A stretch of 64,000 nucleotides of DNA from Aliidongia sp035943795 (GCF_035943795.1 NZ_DASZBY010000153.1:39295-103294); one strand, 5' to 3'; counted from the first letter of the stretch, positions 44,423 through 53,035 are shown. Notes: a model not told the origin generated them from the sequence alone. Numbers and translations are program-made.

Positions 44423-45685
44423 CTAAACTTTCGATGGTATCGAACTCTGTGCCCGTCGCTTTTGCAAGAAGCTGCGCACGGCGGGCTCCGCCGCCAATCC
44501 GATCGCCTGGTCATAGGCCTCGTGCGCCGCGGCGACATCGCCGAGCCGCGAGAGAAGCTCGGCGCGTGCGGCCCAATAGGGTTGATATTCGACGAGCCGG
44601 TTGCCGGGGCTGGGCTCCGGCAGCGCCGCCAATCCCGCGGCGGCACCGCGCGTCTGCGCGATCGCGACGGCGCGATTGACCGCCGCCACCGCCGAACCGG
44701 TGATCGCGCACAGGCCATCGTAGAGCCGCTCGATTGCGGCCCAGTCGCTGGCACCAGTGCGACGCCGTACGACATGCGCCGATTGAATTGCCGCTTCCAA
44801 TTGATAGCGGTCGAAGGCGTCGAACGCACTCGCGCGAGAAAGTAACGCCTCGGCTTCGTCGATCAGCCCGTCGTCCCAGACGGCCGGGTCCTGGTCGGCC
44901 AGCGGCACGAATTCGCCTGCAAGGTCGCGCCGGGCGCCGCGCCGCGCGTGCGAATAAAGCATCAGCGCGAGCAAGCCATACGCTTCGGCCTCTTCGGGCA
45001 AGAGGGCTACGATCAGTCGACCGAGCCAGATCGCTTCCTCCGCGAGATCGCGCAGGCGGACGACGGCGCCGGTCGGATCGCTCCAGCCTTCCGTATAAGT
45101 CGCATAGACCGCTTCCAATACGGCACCCAGGCGGGCGCGCATGTCGGTGCGATCGGGTACGCGGAAAGGAATGCCGGCTCTTCTGATCTTGTTCTTGGCC
45201 CGCGCCAGTCGCTGGCCCATCGCCGCAGGCGAGACCAGAAAGGCAGAACCGATCGCCTGCGCGTCGAACCCGAGGATCGTCTGCAGGATCAACGGCGCCC
45301 TGATGCCAGGCTCGATCGCCGGATGCGCACAAGCGAACATCAAAGCCAGACGCTCGTCGGGAATGTGCGGCGCTTCGCTCGCCCTGGCCTCCCACTCCGC
45401 CGCCAGGAGCTGCAGATGGTCGGAGACGGCGGTACCCACCTGCCTGCGTCTGACCGCATCCACCATCCTGCGCCGGGCGACCGCAAGCAGCCACGCCTCG
45501 GGGCTTCGTGGCGCGCCGTTGACCGGCCACTCCGCCAGAGCGGAGGTGAACGCCTCCGACAAGGCGTCTTCGGCACCGGCGACATCGCGCGTAGGCGCCG
45601 CGAGAATGGCGACCAGCTTGCCGTAGCTTCGGCGCGCGACCGCCTCGGCAATCTTGACGGCGGACTGGTCGTCTTCTCGCGGCAT
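44423..45685 (-). CDS. ECF42-type sigma factor with C-terminal TPR-like region
   Basis: A 420-aa protein. Region 2 is near AGAEDALSEAFTSALAEWP and RSPEAWLLAVARRRMVDAVRR; region 4 contains LMFACAHPAIEPGIRAPLILQ. The C-terminal 200 residues are helical repeats of TPR kind, which makes it ECF42. Members are characteristically encoded next to a DGPF/YCII protein, as here, and function without an anti-sigma factor. The ATG at 45685 lies 11 bp after the DGPF gene stop. Its targets probably include that gene. Confidence 0.9.
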   Translation of the reverse strand: MPREDDQSAVKIAEAVARRSYGKLVAILAAPTRDVAGAEDALSEAFTSALAEWPVNGAPRSPEAWLLAVARRRMVDAVRRRQVGTAVSDHLQLLAAEWEARASEAPHIPDERLALMFACAHPAIEPGIRAPLILQTILGFDAQAIGSAFLVSPAAMGQRLARAKNKIRRAGIPFRVPDRTDMRARLGAVLEAVYATYTEGWSDPTGAVVRLRDLAEEAIWLGRLIVALLPEEAEAYGLLALMLYSHARRGARRDLAGEFVPLADQDPAVWDDGLIDEAEALLSRASAFDAFDRYQLEAAIQSAHVVRRRTGASDWAAIERLYDGLCAITGSAVAAVNRAVAIAQTRGAAAGLAALPEPSPGNRLVEYQPYWAARAELLSRLGDVAAAHEAYDQAIGLAAEPAVRSFLQKRRAQSSIPSKV

Positions 45686-45696
45686 GGCAGAACAGA

Positions 45697-46044
45697 TCAG
45701 TAGATCATGAGGGGGCGAATCTCCACCGTGCCCTGCTCGGCACCGGGACAACGCGCCGCCCAGGCGAGCGCGTCGTCGAGATCCGCCGCTTCGATGAGAT
45801 AATAGCCGGCCAACTGCTCCTTGCTTTCGACATAGGGCCCGTTGAGCACCTGGGCCTTGCCGTCAGGGGCCCGCACGATGGTCGCCGTCGTGGAATCCTG
45901 CAAACCACTGCCTGCCACGAACGCGCCGGCCTTCGTCATCGCCTCGGTATAGGCGCTGTAGGCCGCGAACGTCGCGGCCTTTTGCTCTGTCGTGGCAACC
46001 GCCTGTCTGGCTTCGTCCCAATACACCAGCAGCATATATTGCAT
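45697..46044 (-). CDS. YCII-related (DGPF) protein
   Basis: A 115-aa YciI-like protein. It has the opening MLLVYWDEA and the GPYVESKEQLAGYYLIEA strand, where the DGPF motif is represented by NGPY. DGPF proteins are the usual partner of ECF42 sigma factors; how they act is unclear. It is the first gene of a two-gene operon with the sigma factor. Confidence 0.88.
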   Translation of the reverse strand: MQYMLLVYWDEARQAVATTEQKAATFAAYSAYTEAMTKAGAFVAGSGLQDSTTATIVRAPDGKAQVLNGPYVESKEQLAGYYLIEAADLDDALAWAARCPGAEQGTVEIRPLMIY

Positions 46045-46275
46045 CGTTCAATCCTCATCCTCGTTGCACGGGGCACGACGCCCCGCTGCACCAATGTCGT
46101 TTGAACCAAGGCGATTTTGACAGGGCTCAAAAAGAAATCGCAGCGGCGTCGACGCCGCCCATCGCCGGCGCTGAAGCCGCTCTCTACCGCTTCCGGACTG
46201 CGTACCGAGACCTAGGTTCAGCTCTTCGATGGGCACGTGCTCCTGGCGCACGTACCCCTCGCAGTCGGCGAGCCG

Positions 46276-46854
46276 TCAGTGTGAGGCTGCTCGGACTACC
46301 TCGTAGGTGACCAACAGCAGCCCTTCCCCGATAGTCTGGCTACGGACGAGGCGCAGCGGCGTCTTGTCCGTGGTCTCGCGGAAGAGTCGCTCGCCGGACC
46401 CAACGACGACCGGGAAGACGAGCAGTCGGAATTCGTCGACGAGGCGATGCTCGATCAGCGTTCGCACCAGCTGGTAGCTCCCGTAGATGAGGATCTCACC
46501 ACGCGTCTCCTGTTTCAGCCTGGAGACCTCTTCGACATCCTTGACCACGGCCGCATTGGTCCACAAGGGCTTCTCCAATGTGGAAGACACGACGTATTTT
46601 GGCAGGCCGTTCATCCGTTCCGCCCATGGCTCGGTCCGACCCGGCGTCCGCGTCGCGAACCACTCGTCGCTCTTTCGGCCCAGTACCATGACCTCGGCAC
46701 GTAATGTCTCCTCGGTCTCGTTTTTGGCCCATGCTTCGAGATCATTTCCCACAAACTGCTTGAACCAGCCGCCGTGCTTGAAACCCTCTTGACCGTCCGG
46801 GTCCTGAGTGACCCCGTCCAGCGAGACGTTGGCCGAAACGACAATCTTTCCCAT
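46276..46854 (-). CDS. dihydrofolate reductase-like (RibD C-terminal) protein
   Basis: A 192-aa DHFR-fold protein: IVVSANVSLDGVTQDPDGQE at the N-terminus, EVMVLGRKSDEWFA, and the C-terminal FRLLVFPVVVGSGERLF strand. GGAGAAGCTG before the ATG at 46854 supports the start. It lies downstream of an ECF gene on the same strand and shares with it an upstream motif (46891-46933 and 48121-48163), so it is probably in that sigma factor's regulon. Substrate unknown. Confidence 0.83.
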   Translation of the reverse strand: MGKIVVSANVSLDGVTQDPDGQEGFKHGGWFKQFVGNDLEAWAKNETEETLRAEVMVLGRKSDEWFATRTPGRTEPWAERMNGLPKYVVSSTLEKPLWTNAAVVKDVEEVSRLKQETRGEILIYGSYQLVRTLIEHRLVDEFRLLVFPVVVGSGERLFRETTDKTPLRLVRSQTIGEGLLLVTYEVVRAASH

Positions 46855-46890
46855 CGCAGCTTCTCCAGTTTTCGGCGTTGTGCACCGCCG

Positions 46891-46933
46891 CTGATGGAGA
46901 CACCGCGACTTCGGGAAATTGGGCGCTGCGCCC
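46891..46933 (-). promoter_or_regulatory. ECF-type promoter motif before the DHFR-like gene
   Basis: On the minus strand the conserved parts read GCGCCCAATTTCCCG then GTCGCGGTGTCT. The same arrangement occurs at 48121-48163. The spacing of the two blocks fits -35 and -10 boxes, and the ATG is 37 bp further on. The consensus itself is inferred from these two copies only. Confidence 0.55.
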
Positions 46934-46939
46934 CTCCGC

Positions 46940-48004
46940 TCATCTCGCGCGCGCATCGGATGCGGACGTCGGGAGCGACGGAGGTAGGCCGAACCACGGG
47001 AAGGCGCTTTGCTCGAAGCAGGTGAGAGCGCAGATCCGCTCACCGCTGAGGGAGACGGCGATCACGCCGATCCCTTGGAGGACGCCCGAATCCGAGTGCA
47101 CATACGCGCCGAACGCCGGCTGACCGTTGGCTCTCGTCGGCACCAGGCTGAACCTGGGAAGCGCGCGGAAGAGCATGGCGCAGAAGCGGGCCACGGGATC
47201 CCGACCCTCGTATTCGAGGGGCACGGGTGGCATCGACAGGAAGACGTCTTCCGTAAAAAGGGCCACGAGAGCGTCCAGATCTGCGCCCTCGTACGCTCGA
47301 ACGAACTTCGTGACGATCGCCTCCTCGGCGGGCGAACCCATCGCGGGAGGCCGCGGGCGGTCGGCACCGGCCGGCATCCTCTGCCGCAGGTTGGCGCGTG
47401 CCCGTTTCAGAGCGCTGTTTACCGAATCGACGGTCGAGTCGATCATGCTCGCCACCTCGCTCGCCTCGAAGCCGAGGATATCGGCCAGGATGAGAACGGC
47501 GAGTTGGCGGCGAGGGAGGACTTGGAGCGCTGCCACGAATGCCAAGGAAATCGATTCGGTCTGTATGCAGCGGTCCTCCGGACTGGGCGACGCGTCGGTC
47601 GCCCCTTCGTCCAGAAGGCTGTCGGGAAACGGATCGAGCCACGGTACCTCGCCGAGCCGGGTCGGCTCGGGCGGTTCCACGCCGGGAACGTCCCACGCTT
47701 TGGCAGGGCGCCGGCTCGCCGACCGGCGCGCGTTGAGGCACCGGTTGGTAGCGATCCGATAGAGCCAGGTGCGGAGCGAGGCGCGCCCTTCGAAGCCCCT
47801 GAAGCCTTGCCATGCGGCCAGAAGCGTCTCTTGGAGGGTGTCCTCCGCATCCTGGAGACATCCGAGCATCCGGTAGCAATGCACGCGAAGCTCACGGCGG
47901 TAGCGCTCGGTCAACTTTTGGAACGCGACGGCGTCCCCGGCCCGTGCCCGCGAAATGAGTTCGTCCGTCATGGCCGGTTCGGAACCGGTCACCTGCCCTG
48001 ACAT
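46940..48004 (-). CDS. ECF sigma factor with SnoaL-like C-terminus (SigG-like)
   Basis: A 354-aa ECF factor: region 2 has CLQDAEDTLQETLLAAWQGF and SLRTWLYRIATNRCLNARR, region 4 has LPRRQLAVLILADILGFEASEVA, and the C-terminal 120 residues are a SnoaL-like domain. This resembles SigG/SigJ-type factors that use the C-terminus in place of an anti-sigma factor. ATG at 48004 follows AGGGGGGCGACG; an ATG at 48100 with GAGGGAGAC is the main alternative and would add 32 residues. It probably activates its own promoter and that of the DHFR-like gene. Confidence 0.87.
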   Translation of the reverse strand: MSGQVTGSEPAMTDELISRARAGDAVAFQKLTERYRRELRVHCYRMLGCLQDAEDTLQETLLAAWQGFRGFEGRASLRTWLYRIATNRCLNARRSASRRPAKAWDVPGVEPPEPTRLGEVPWLDPFPDSLLDEGATDASPSPEDRCIQTESISLAFVAALQVLPRRQLAVLILADILGFEASEVASMIDSTVDSVNSALKRARANLRQRMPAGADRPRPPAMGSPAEEAIVTKFVRAYEGADLDALVALFTEDVFLSMPPVPLEYEGRDPVARFCAMLFRALPRFSLVPTRANGQPAFGAYVHSDSGVLQGIGVIAVSLSGERICALTCFEQSAFPWFGLPPSLPTSASDARAR

Positions 48005-48120
48005 CGTCGCCCCCCTCGCCCCACGCTTGCCAAGTCGCCACGCCTCTTGTGCCGTAACATCCGGGTGCTCCTCTCCGAGAGGGTTTCCCTGCTGTAACAT
48101 CTTCGTCTCCCTCTCGCGCG

Positions 48121-48163
48121 CTGATGCAGACACCGCGACGCTGGGAAACTGGGCGCTCAGCGA
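48121..48163 (-). promoter_or_regulatory. ECF-type promoter motif before the ECF sigma gene
   Basis: The copy of the motif at 46891-46933 found upstream of the sigma gene itself. On the minus strand it reads GCGCCCAGTTTCCCA then GTCGCGGTGTCT. It lies 20 bp before the alternative ATG at 48100 and 117 bp before the ATG at 48004. Confidence 0.55.
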
Positions 48164-48273
48164 GCAATACGAGGTCGCGTCGACGACGCATGGGCTCGAT
48201 CGCGGCGAACGAATTCCGATCGGTGGGAACTCACGATCGGCAACCAAAAAAGACCGTCATGAGGCTAAACCAC

Positions 48274-48501
48274 TCACCGACGGACGCGGTAGCGGATGTG
48301 TGTGGCCTCCGGCGTGTCGATCACCCGAACGATCTCCAGCTCGACGCGCGATGGCAGCCCATCGAACAGTCGACGGCCGGCACCGAACAACACCGGGATC
48401 TGATGAATTTTCAGCTCGTCCAGCACGCCGGCCTCGAGCACCCGTTGCGCGGTGTACGCACCATGCACCAAATCGTTTCGATCCCCGGCGGCGGCTTTAC
48501 C
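48274..48501 (-). pseudogene. DHFR-like (RibD-C) gene fragment
   Basis: About 75 codons encode the C-terminal half of a DHFR-like protein: GDRNDLVHGAYTAQRVLEAG, LDELKIHQIPVLFGAGRRLF, then the terminal VELEIVRVIDTPEATHIRYR. The N-terminal 110 residues are absent and the sequence above 48501 is unrelated and more AT-rich. It is a truncated relative of the genes at 43039 and 46276. Confidence 0.7.
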
Positions 48502-48751
48502 TAGGGATGGTGATGATAATCTTCTCCATTCGACCGACATATTTGCACTGGAGTGGCAATATGTAATGGTTCCGAGTTGATATTGTCGTAGCATTTTGAG
48601 GCTTTGCTGCTTGGCACTCGTCGTTGTCTCTGCGTACACGGCCGCCGCTCTTACGAACCTTGACGGTGCTCGTCCTGCGAGAGAGAACAACAGTAGACCC
48701 TAGAGGTCCCTCACGGACCTCGGATTTGCAACGACCGATGGACAGTGCACG
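48502..48751. other. gene-free junction with two hairpins
   Basis: No gene is seen in these 250 bp. ACATATTTGC (48537-48546) faces GCAATATGT (48556-48564), a near-palindrome around a 9-base loop. GAGGTCC (48703-48709) pairs with GGACCTC (48715-48721), a short hairpin just before the peptidase E-like gene. The base composition becomes more AT-rich after the DHFR fragment. Confidence 0.5.
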
Positions 48752-49426
48752 ATGAAACTTCTCCTGACGTCTGGCGGTGTCCGTAACGCCAGCATTCACA
48801 AAGCACTGCTCGATCTGCTTAGTAAGCCTATCGACGAGTGCACGGCCCTATGCATTCCAACGGCAGGCTACGGGCATCCCATGGGGAGCCCGGAGGGAGC
48901 GTGGCGCTTCGTCACAGGCCGCCGGAGCATCTGTCCGATGGTCGAACTTGGATGGAAGTCGGTCGGCCTGCTGGAACTCACTGCGTTGCCGAGCATCGGG
49001 GCCGCACGCTGGGAACCTTGGGTTCGTGGTGCCGATGCGCTGTTGGTGAACGGCGGCGACGCGCTCTATCTGGCGCACTGGATGCGGGAGTCGGGGCTGG
49101 CGGCGCTCCTTCCTTCACTGGAACACACGGTATGGGTGGGATTGAGCGCCGGCAGCATGGTGATGACGCCGATGGTGGGCGAGGCGTTCATCGAAACGAA
49201 GCCGCCAATCACCGGTGAAGATCGGGCGCTCGGCATCGTCGATTTCTCAATCTTTCCTCACCTGGACCATCCGGGCTTCGACGAAAACACGATGGCCTGC
49301 GCCGAGAAATGGGCAACTGAGATTGGCGGCCTGGCCTACGCCATCGATGACCAGACGGCCATCCAGGTGGTCGACGGCGAGGTCGAGGTGATCTCCGAGG
49401 GCAACTGGCGCTGTTTTGCCGGCTGA
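48752..49426 (+). CDS. peptidase E-like (S51) protein
   Basis: A 224-aa protein of the type 1 glutamine amidotransferase-like S51 family. The nucleophile is S132 in VGLSAGSMV, and NGGDALYLAHWM at residue 100 is the conserved loop next to the active site. Peptidase E cleaves Asp-X dipeptides; whether this member does is unknown. The ATG at 48752 has a short hairpin 30 bp upstream. It precedes the operon at 49832 on the same strand but 405 bp separate them, so they need not be linked. Confidence 0.8.
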   Translation: MKLLLTSGGVRNASIHKALLDLLSKPIDECTALCIPTAGYGHPMGSPEGAWRFVTGRRSICPMVELGWKSVGLLELTALPSIGAARWEPWVRGADALLVNGGDALYLAHWMRESGLAALLPSLEHTVWVGLSAGSMVMTPMVGEAFIETKPPITGEDRALGIVDFSIFPHLDHPGFDENTMACAEKWATEIGGLAYAIDDQTAIQVVDGEVEVISEGNWRCFAG

Positions 49427-49831
49427 GCCGCTCGAGATGAACACCGCTTCCACTTGGGCCGAGCGCCTGTGCGCCCGCCGTCAGCCTCAGATTGTTCGAC
49501 GCGGCCCCACATGCCGAGGGCCGGCGCGCGCTCATCGGCTTCGTGACGGACGTCGACAGAGCCAGCCACGCGCAGCAATTTCCTTCAGCGTCGTAGAGCA
49601 GCATCAACAAAGTTGGCATCTCTTGCGGCAAGCGCGTTCTTTAAGAAATTTCGTTGGTATCCAGGAAGCCTGGAAGGTTAGAGATCTTGTGGCCCACCAC
49701 AGCCGCTCTTGTTTAAATATAACCGCCGAATCATAATTCTCTCCGACAAGCCGCTCGGCATCAGGTTTCTCCAATCCGGTGATCCATCCAGCGTGTTAGG
49801 GGTTTGGCTTGCCCGAATTCTGAGTGATCGA
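49427..49831. other. intergenic region upstream of the HEPN-ATPase operon
   Basis: No gene can be supported in 405 bp. The first 170 bp are GC-rich; one frame (ending 49589) reads LFDAAPHAEGRRALIGFVTD but has no start, and may be a decayed fragment. After 49600 the sequence is AT-rich, with a CCAGG-AAG-CCTGG hairpin and a TTTAAATATAACC tract at about 49711 that could hold a promoter for the operon. Confidence 0.45.
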
Positions 49832-50221
49832 ATGCCCGAAGCTTATGAAGAAGCAGCCAAGCGCCACTATACCGACGCGAAAATCCTCGCGGCGGGACAG
49901 CGTTTCGACAATGCGGGCCATCTGATCGGGTTTGCCACCGAATGTGCTCTCAAGCATGCTTTAGGTCTTCACGAGCCGCAGAAGGAAAACCCAAAACTAC
50001 ATCTGCCACAAATCGTCAGCGTGATGTTGAAACGGCTGAGTTCGCGTAATCCAAAAGCCGCGACGCTTCGGACGCTCCTGCTTCAAGGCCAAGCGACGTT
50101 CTTCCACGATTACGATGTTTCGGATCGGTATTCGCCTAACGGCACCGTGACGAGTGCGATGTACGAGCAATGGGAGTCGCTCGCGAAGCGAACTTTCGGC
50201 GCGGCGGGGATTCGACAATGA
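49832..50221 (+). CDS. HEPN-like protein, first gene of a three-gene operon
   Basis: A 129-aa all-helical protein. Its opening AAKRHYTDAKILAAGQRFDN and the following AGHLIGFATECALKHALG match the HEPN pattern in which a long helix pair ends in a conserved E-x-x-L-K. R24-x5-H30 (RFDNAGH) fits the R-x4-6-H active-site spacing known for HEPN ribonucleases, but its place in helix 2 makes catalysis uncertain. A DRY sequence closes the domain (residues 98-100). ATG at 49832 fits the domain start; a TTG at 49709 is an alternative. Its stop overlaps the next gene (ATGA). Possible toxin-like effector or RNA-binding partner; inference. Confidence 0.6.
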   Translation: MPEAYEEAAKRHYTDAKILAAGQRFDNAGHLIGFATECALKHALGLHEPQKENPKLHLPQIVSVMLKRLSSRNPKAATLRTLLLQGQATFFHDYDVSDRYSPNGTVTSAMYEQWESLAKRTFGAAGIRQ

Positions 50222-51546
50222 CCAAACATACCAATATTCGGTTTGACACCGCTTTGACCGCCCTCGTTCAGATCGCCGACGAGTCTTTTGGGCGCGAGGT
50301 GGCTACCCAAGGACTGTTTCTTCGTGACGCGAACGGGACATTGACCTTCATCCTCCGGTCGGCTGTCGAGATTGAGGCACGTGCCAAGTTCGATCAAATG
50401 GCAAAGCAAACCCTCGGCAGCTATGTGCAGGGGCCCTCTGCCACGGCCGACGAACTTTATGATTCGCGCCTTGAGAACTTAGCCGCAGGCCTACTTGAGC
50501 CCGTGGAGTTTTCTAGCGGCCCAGGCTTTGTCCGAATTCTCGATCGCCGCATCGTTGGCCAAGACTGGAACACGCCGAGCTTTTCGTTCGAATTGAAAAT
50601 ACCAATCTTGAGTTTCTTTAGCTGCAAAGGCGGTGTCGGGCGATCGACGGCGCTTGCGGTCGCGGCAGCTGCACTTTCCGATATTGGCCAAAACGTCATG
50701 ATCGTGGACCTCGACCTTGAAGCTCCAGGCATTGGAACAATCCTCCTTCCATCTGACGGCCTACCCGAGTACGGCGTGCTGGATTACCTTGTCGAACAGG
50801 GCCTTAGCCCCATCGATAGTCAGTTTCTGGAAGACTGCATCTCGCCCTCTCCCCTAACTGCGGGCCGAGGCCTCGTTGAGGTCATGCCTGCCGTCGGTCA
50901 ACGCGGTGTTGGAAACCCGCAAAACGTGCTTCCAAAGCTGGGGCGCGCGTTTATCGACCGCGTGGGACCGGACGGGGAAACGCACTCGTTCATGGGCCAA
51001 GTACAGTCGCTCATGAAGGCAATAGCCGAGCGCGGCCGTACGTCCGTCATCCTCGTCGATGCTCGCGCGGGATTGAGTGAAAGCTCAGCTGCAGCAGTTG
51101 TCGGCTTAGGCGGCACTGTCCTGATGTTCGGCGTCGACACTCCACAAACGTTCGAGTGCTATCGCTATCTCTTCGCGCAGATGAATCGGTATGCTTTGGA
51201 CCCAGACGTCCCTCAGGACTGGCGCTTCGGCTTACAGATGGTGCACGCTAAGGCTGGACGCGGTACCGAGGCCTATGAGCACTTTCGCGACCAAGCACTC
51301 AATCTCTTTGCCGAATTCCTCTATGACGAGGCAGCACCATCGGATCTTATCGGGTTCAATTTTGACATCGATGACGATTCCGCGCCGCACTATGCATGGC
51401 CAATTTCGTTTGACGCCGATTTTGTGGAATTCGACCCACATTCCCGCCGTGACCAACTCAGCCGGGAGTTCTTTGATCGCAGCTTTGGCCTGTTCGTCCG
51501 CAATGTGATCAATAACGTAACTACCTTCCAAGGACAGGTGACTTGA
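50218..51546 (+). CDS. KGGVGR-motif ATPase (ParA/MinD-like) with extra N-terminal region
   Basis: A 442-aa protein. Residues 135-144 (SCKGGVGRST) are a deviant Walker A of the ParA/MinD/SIMIBI kind, with KGGVGRS instead of KGGxGKT. VDLDLEAPGIG (163-173) is the A' motif, and VILVDARAGLSE the Walker B-like motif. Residues 1-130 precede the P-loop and form an unassigned domain, which plain ParA proteins do not have. It is coupled to both neighbours by 4-bp overlaps. It likely controls an effector by ATP-dependent switching; no target is known. Confidence 0.75.
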   Translation: MTKHTNIRFDTALTALVQIADESFGREVATQGLFLRDANGTLTFILRSAVEIEARAKFDQMAKQTLGSYVQGPSATADELYDSRLENLAAGLLEPVEFSSGPGFVRILDRRIVGQDWNTPSFSFELKIPILSFFSCKGGVGRSTALAVAAAALSDIGQNVMIVDLDLEAPGIGTILLPSDGLPEYGVLDYLVEQGLSPIDSQFLEDCISPSPLTAGRGLVEVMPAVGQRGVGNPQNVLPKLGRAFIDRVGPDGETHSFMGQVQSLMKAIAERGRTSVILVDARAGLSESSAAAVVGLGGTVLMFGVDTPQTFECYRYLFAQMNRYALDPDVPQDWRFGLQMVHAKAGRGTEAYEHFRDQALNLFAEFLYDEAAPSDLIGFNFDIDDDSAPHYAWPISFDADFVEFDPHSRRDQLSREFFDRSFGLFVRNVINNVTTFQGQVT

Positions 51547-52985
51547 ACGGCCAAGAAGAAATCCGGAACGTTTTACGTTCTCTGAGCCCGTCAGTCGCGC
51601 ACCGCGCGGCGGACAAACCAAACGTGGCTGATATCTACTCGCCGCCGCATCATGCCAACGCGCTCGATCCGAACCGAACCCTCGTCGTCGGAGGGCGCGG
51701 CGTCGGGAAAAGCTTCTGGGCATCCGTCCTCTTTAATGAGGAGGCCCGCGCCGCAGCCGCTCAGGCTTATCCTTTCCTTGGGCTTGAAAATCTCGACGTT
51801 GTACTGGGCTTTTACGAAGGGGCAATGGGTAGCGAAAATGTCGCCCCGTCAGCATCGACTTTAAAGGCGGCCTTAAAGATCGCGGATGATCCGGCCTCGA
51901 TCTGGAGAAGTGTGATTCTGAAAAGGTTGGCGCCCGAGGTCGGACCATCAACCTTCAACGACCGGGTGAGATGGATCGAGGGCACGCCTGAGGCCTTCGA
52001 AGATGCCTTGCTCGAGGTCGATCAAAGGCAGGCAGCGGAAGGCCGTACTCTGCTCATCCTTTTCGATGCGCTCGATGTCCTCGCAACCGATTGGGACTCC
52101 ATCCGCACACTCACGCGCGGACTGGCACGGCTCGCCTTGGAACTCAGCGCGCGCAAGGCCATCCGCCTTAAAATGTTCATGCGTCGCGACCAGTTCGAAG
52201 ACATGCGGCGCAAGACGTTCGCAGATTTCTCGAAGCTTCGCACGGCTGCGGTTGAATTAAACTGGAAGCCAGAAGATCTCTACGGGGTCCTCTTTACCCG
52301 GATTTGGCGTGACCAAGCTGCGCGTCCGGTGTTGGCGAAACTCGGAGCCGGCCTGCAACTCGATATCTCTAAACCCGACCTCCCCGAATCGGTGAAGGTA
52401 AACCCAACCACTCAAGAAGCGCTGTTTGCGACGATCGCCGGCGAGTTCATGGGAACAAACAAGAAGCGGGGTCGAACCTATACGTGGATGCCAAAGCACC
52501 TAGCGGACGCACACAACGAAACGAGCCTCAGAAGCTTCCTGATCTCCTTAAAGGAAGCAGCTGATCGCTCTAGCAGTTCGATCGAGACGGCCATTGATCA
52601 TGTCGGAATCAATGCTGGAGTGCTGAAAGCCTCTGACACACGTCTGGAAGAACTGCGCGAGGATCACCCGTGGGTGGATGACGCATTGAACGCACTAAGC
52701 GGCCTGACCGTGCCCTGTGCAGAGGGCGACGTGACTGATCTTTGGCGCGAGGCGGGAACTGTGGGATTGATCGTGTCTCGAACCAATGCCGAACGGCCTG
52801 CTGCGCCCATTCAGTTGGACGCACCCGAGTTTACAGCGGCCCCGGAGAAAGCTTTGCTGGAAGCCCTGATCGATCTTGCCGTGATCGAGCGACGGTCGGC
52901 CGATATCATTAATGTTCCCGACATTTTCCGCGTAGCAGCCAAAATCAAACGCCGTGGCGGGATCGCGCCGAGGCGCGAGCGGTAG
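51543..52985 (+). CDS. P-loop NTPase, third gene of the HEPN-ATPase operon
   Basis: A 480-aa protein with Walker A GGRGVGKS (50-57) and a probable Walker B LILFDALD (171-178). The C-terminal 200 residues are alpha-helical and show no known domain to me. It may be a STAND- or KAP-like switch, but a sensor domain cannot be recognised. The start is TTG at 51543, overlapping the stop of the preceding gene as TTGA. It is the last gene before guaA, which is on the other strand. Confidence 0.65.
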   Translation: MNGQEEIRNVLRSLSPSVAHRAADKPNVADIYSPPHHANALDPNRTLVVGGRGVGKSFWASVLFNEEARAAAAQAYPFLGLENLDVVLGFYEGAMGSENVAPSASTLKAALKIADDPASIWRSVILKRLAPEVGPSTFNDRVRWIEGTPEAFEDALLEVDQRQAAEGRTLLILFDALDVLATDWDSIRTLTRGLARLALELSARKAIRLKMFMRRDQFEDMRRKTFADFSKLRTAAVELNWKPEDLYGVLFTRIWRDQAARPVLAKLGAGLQLDISKPDLPESVKVNPTTQEALFATIAGEFMGTNKKRGRTYTWMPKHLADAHNETSLRSFLISLKEAADRSSSSIETAIDHVGINAGVLKASDTRLEELREDHPWVDDALNALSGLTVPCAEGDVTDLWREAGTVGLIVSRTNAERPAAPIQLDAPEFTAAPEKALLEALIDLAVIERRSADIINVPDIFRVAAKIKRRGGIAPRRER

Positions 52986-53035
52986 TGGCTGATCCCAGCG
53001 CGTTGCGCGTGAACTTGGCCGCACTCAGCTAAGCT

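Noticed and set aside
44242..44430. plus-strand frame starting MVADTFLVSLDAEPVTI
   Set aside because: It runs into the antisense of the ECF42 gene, with no ribosome site and no known domain. It may be a decayed gene but cannot be supported.
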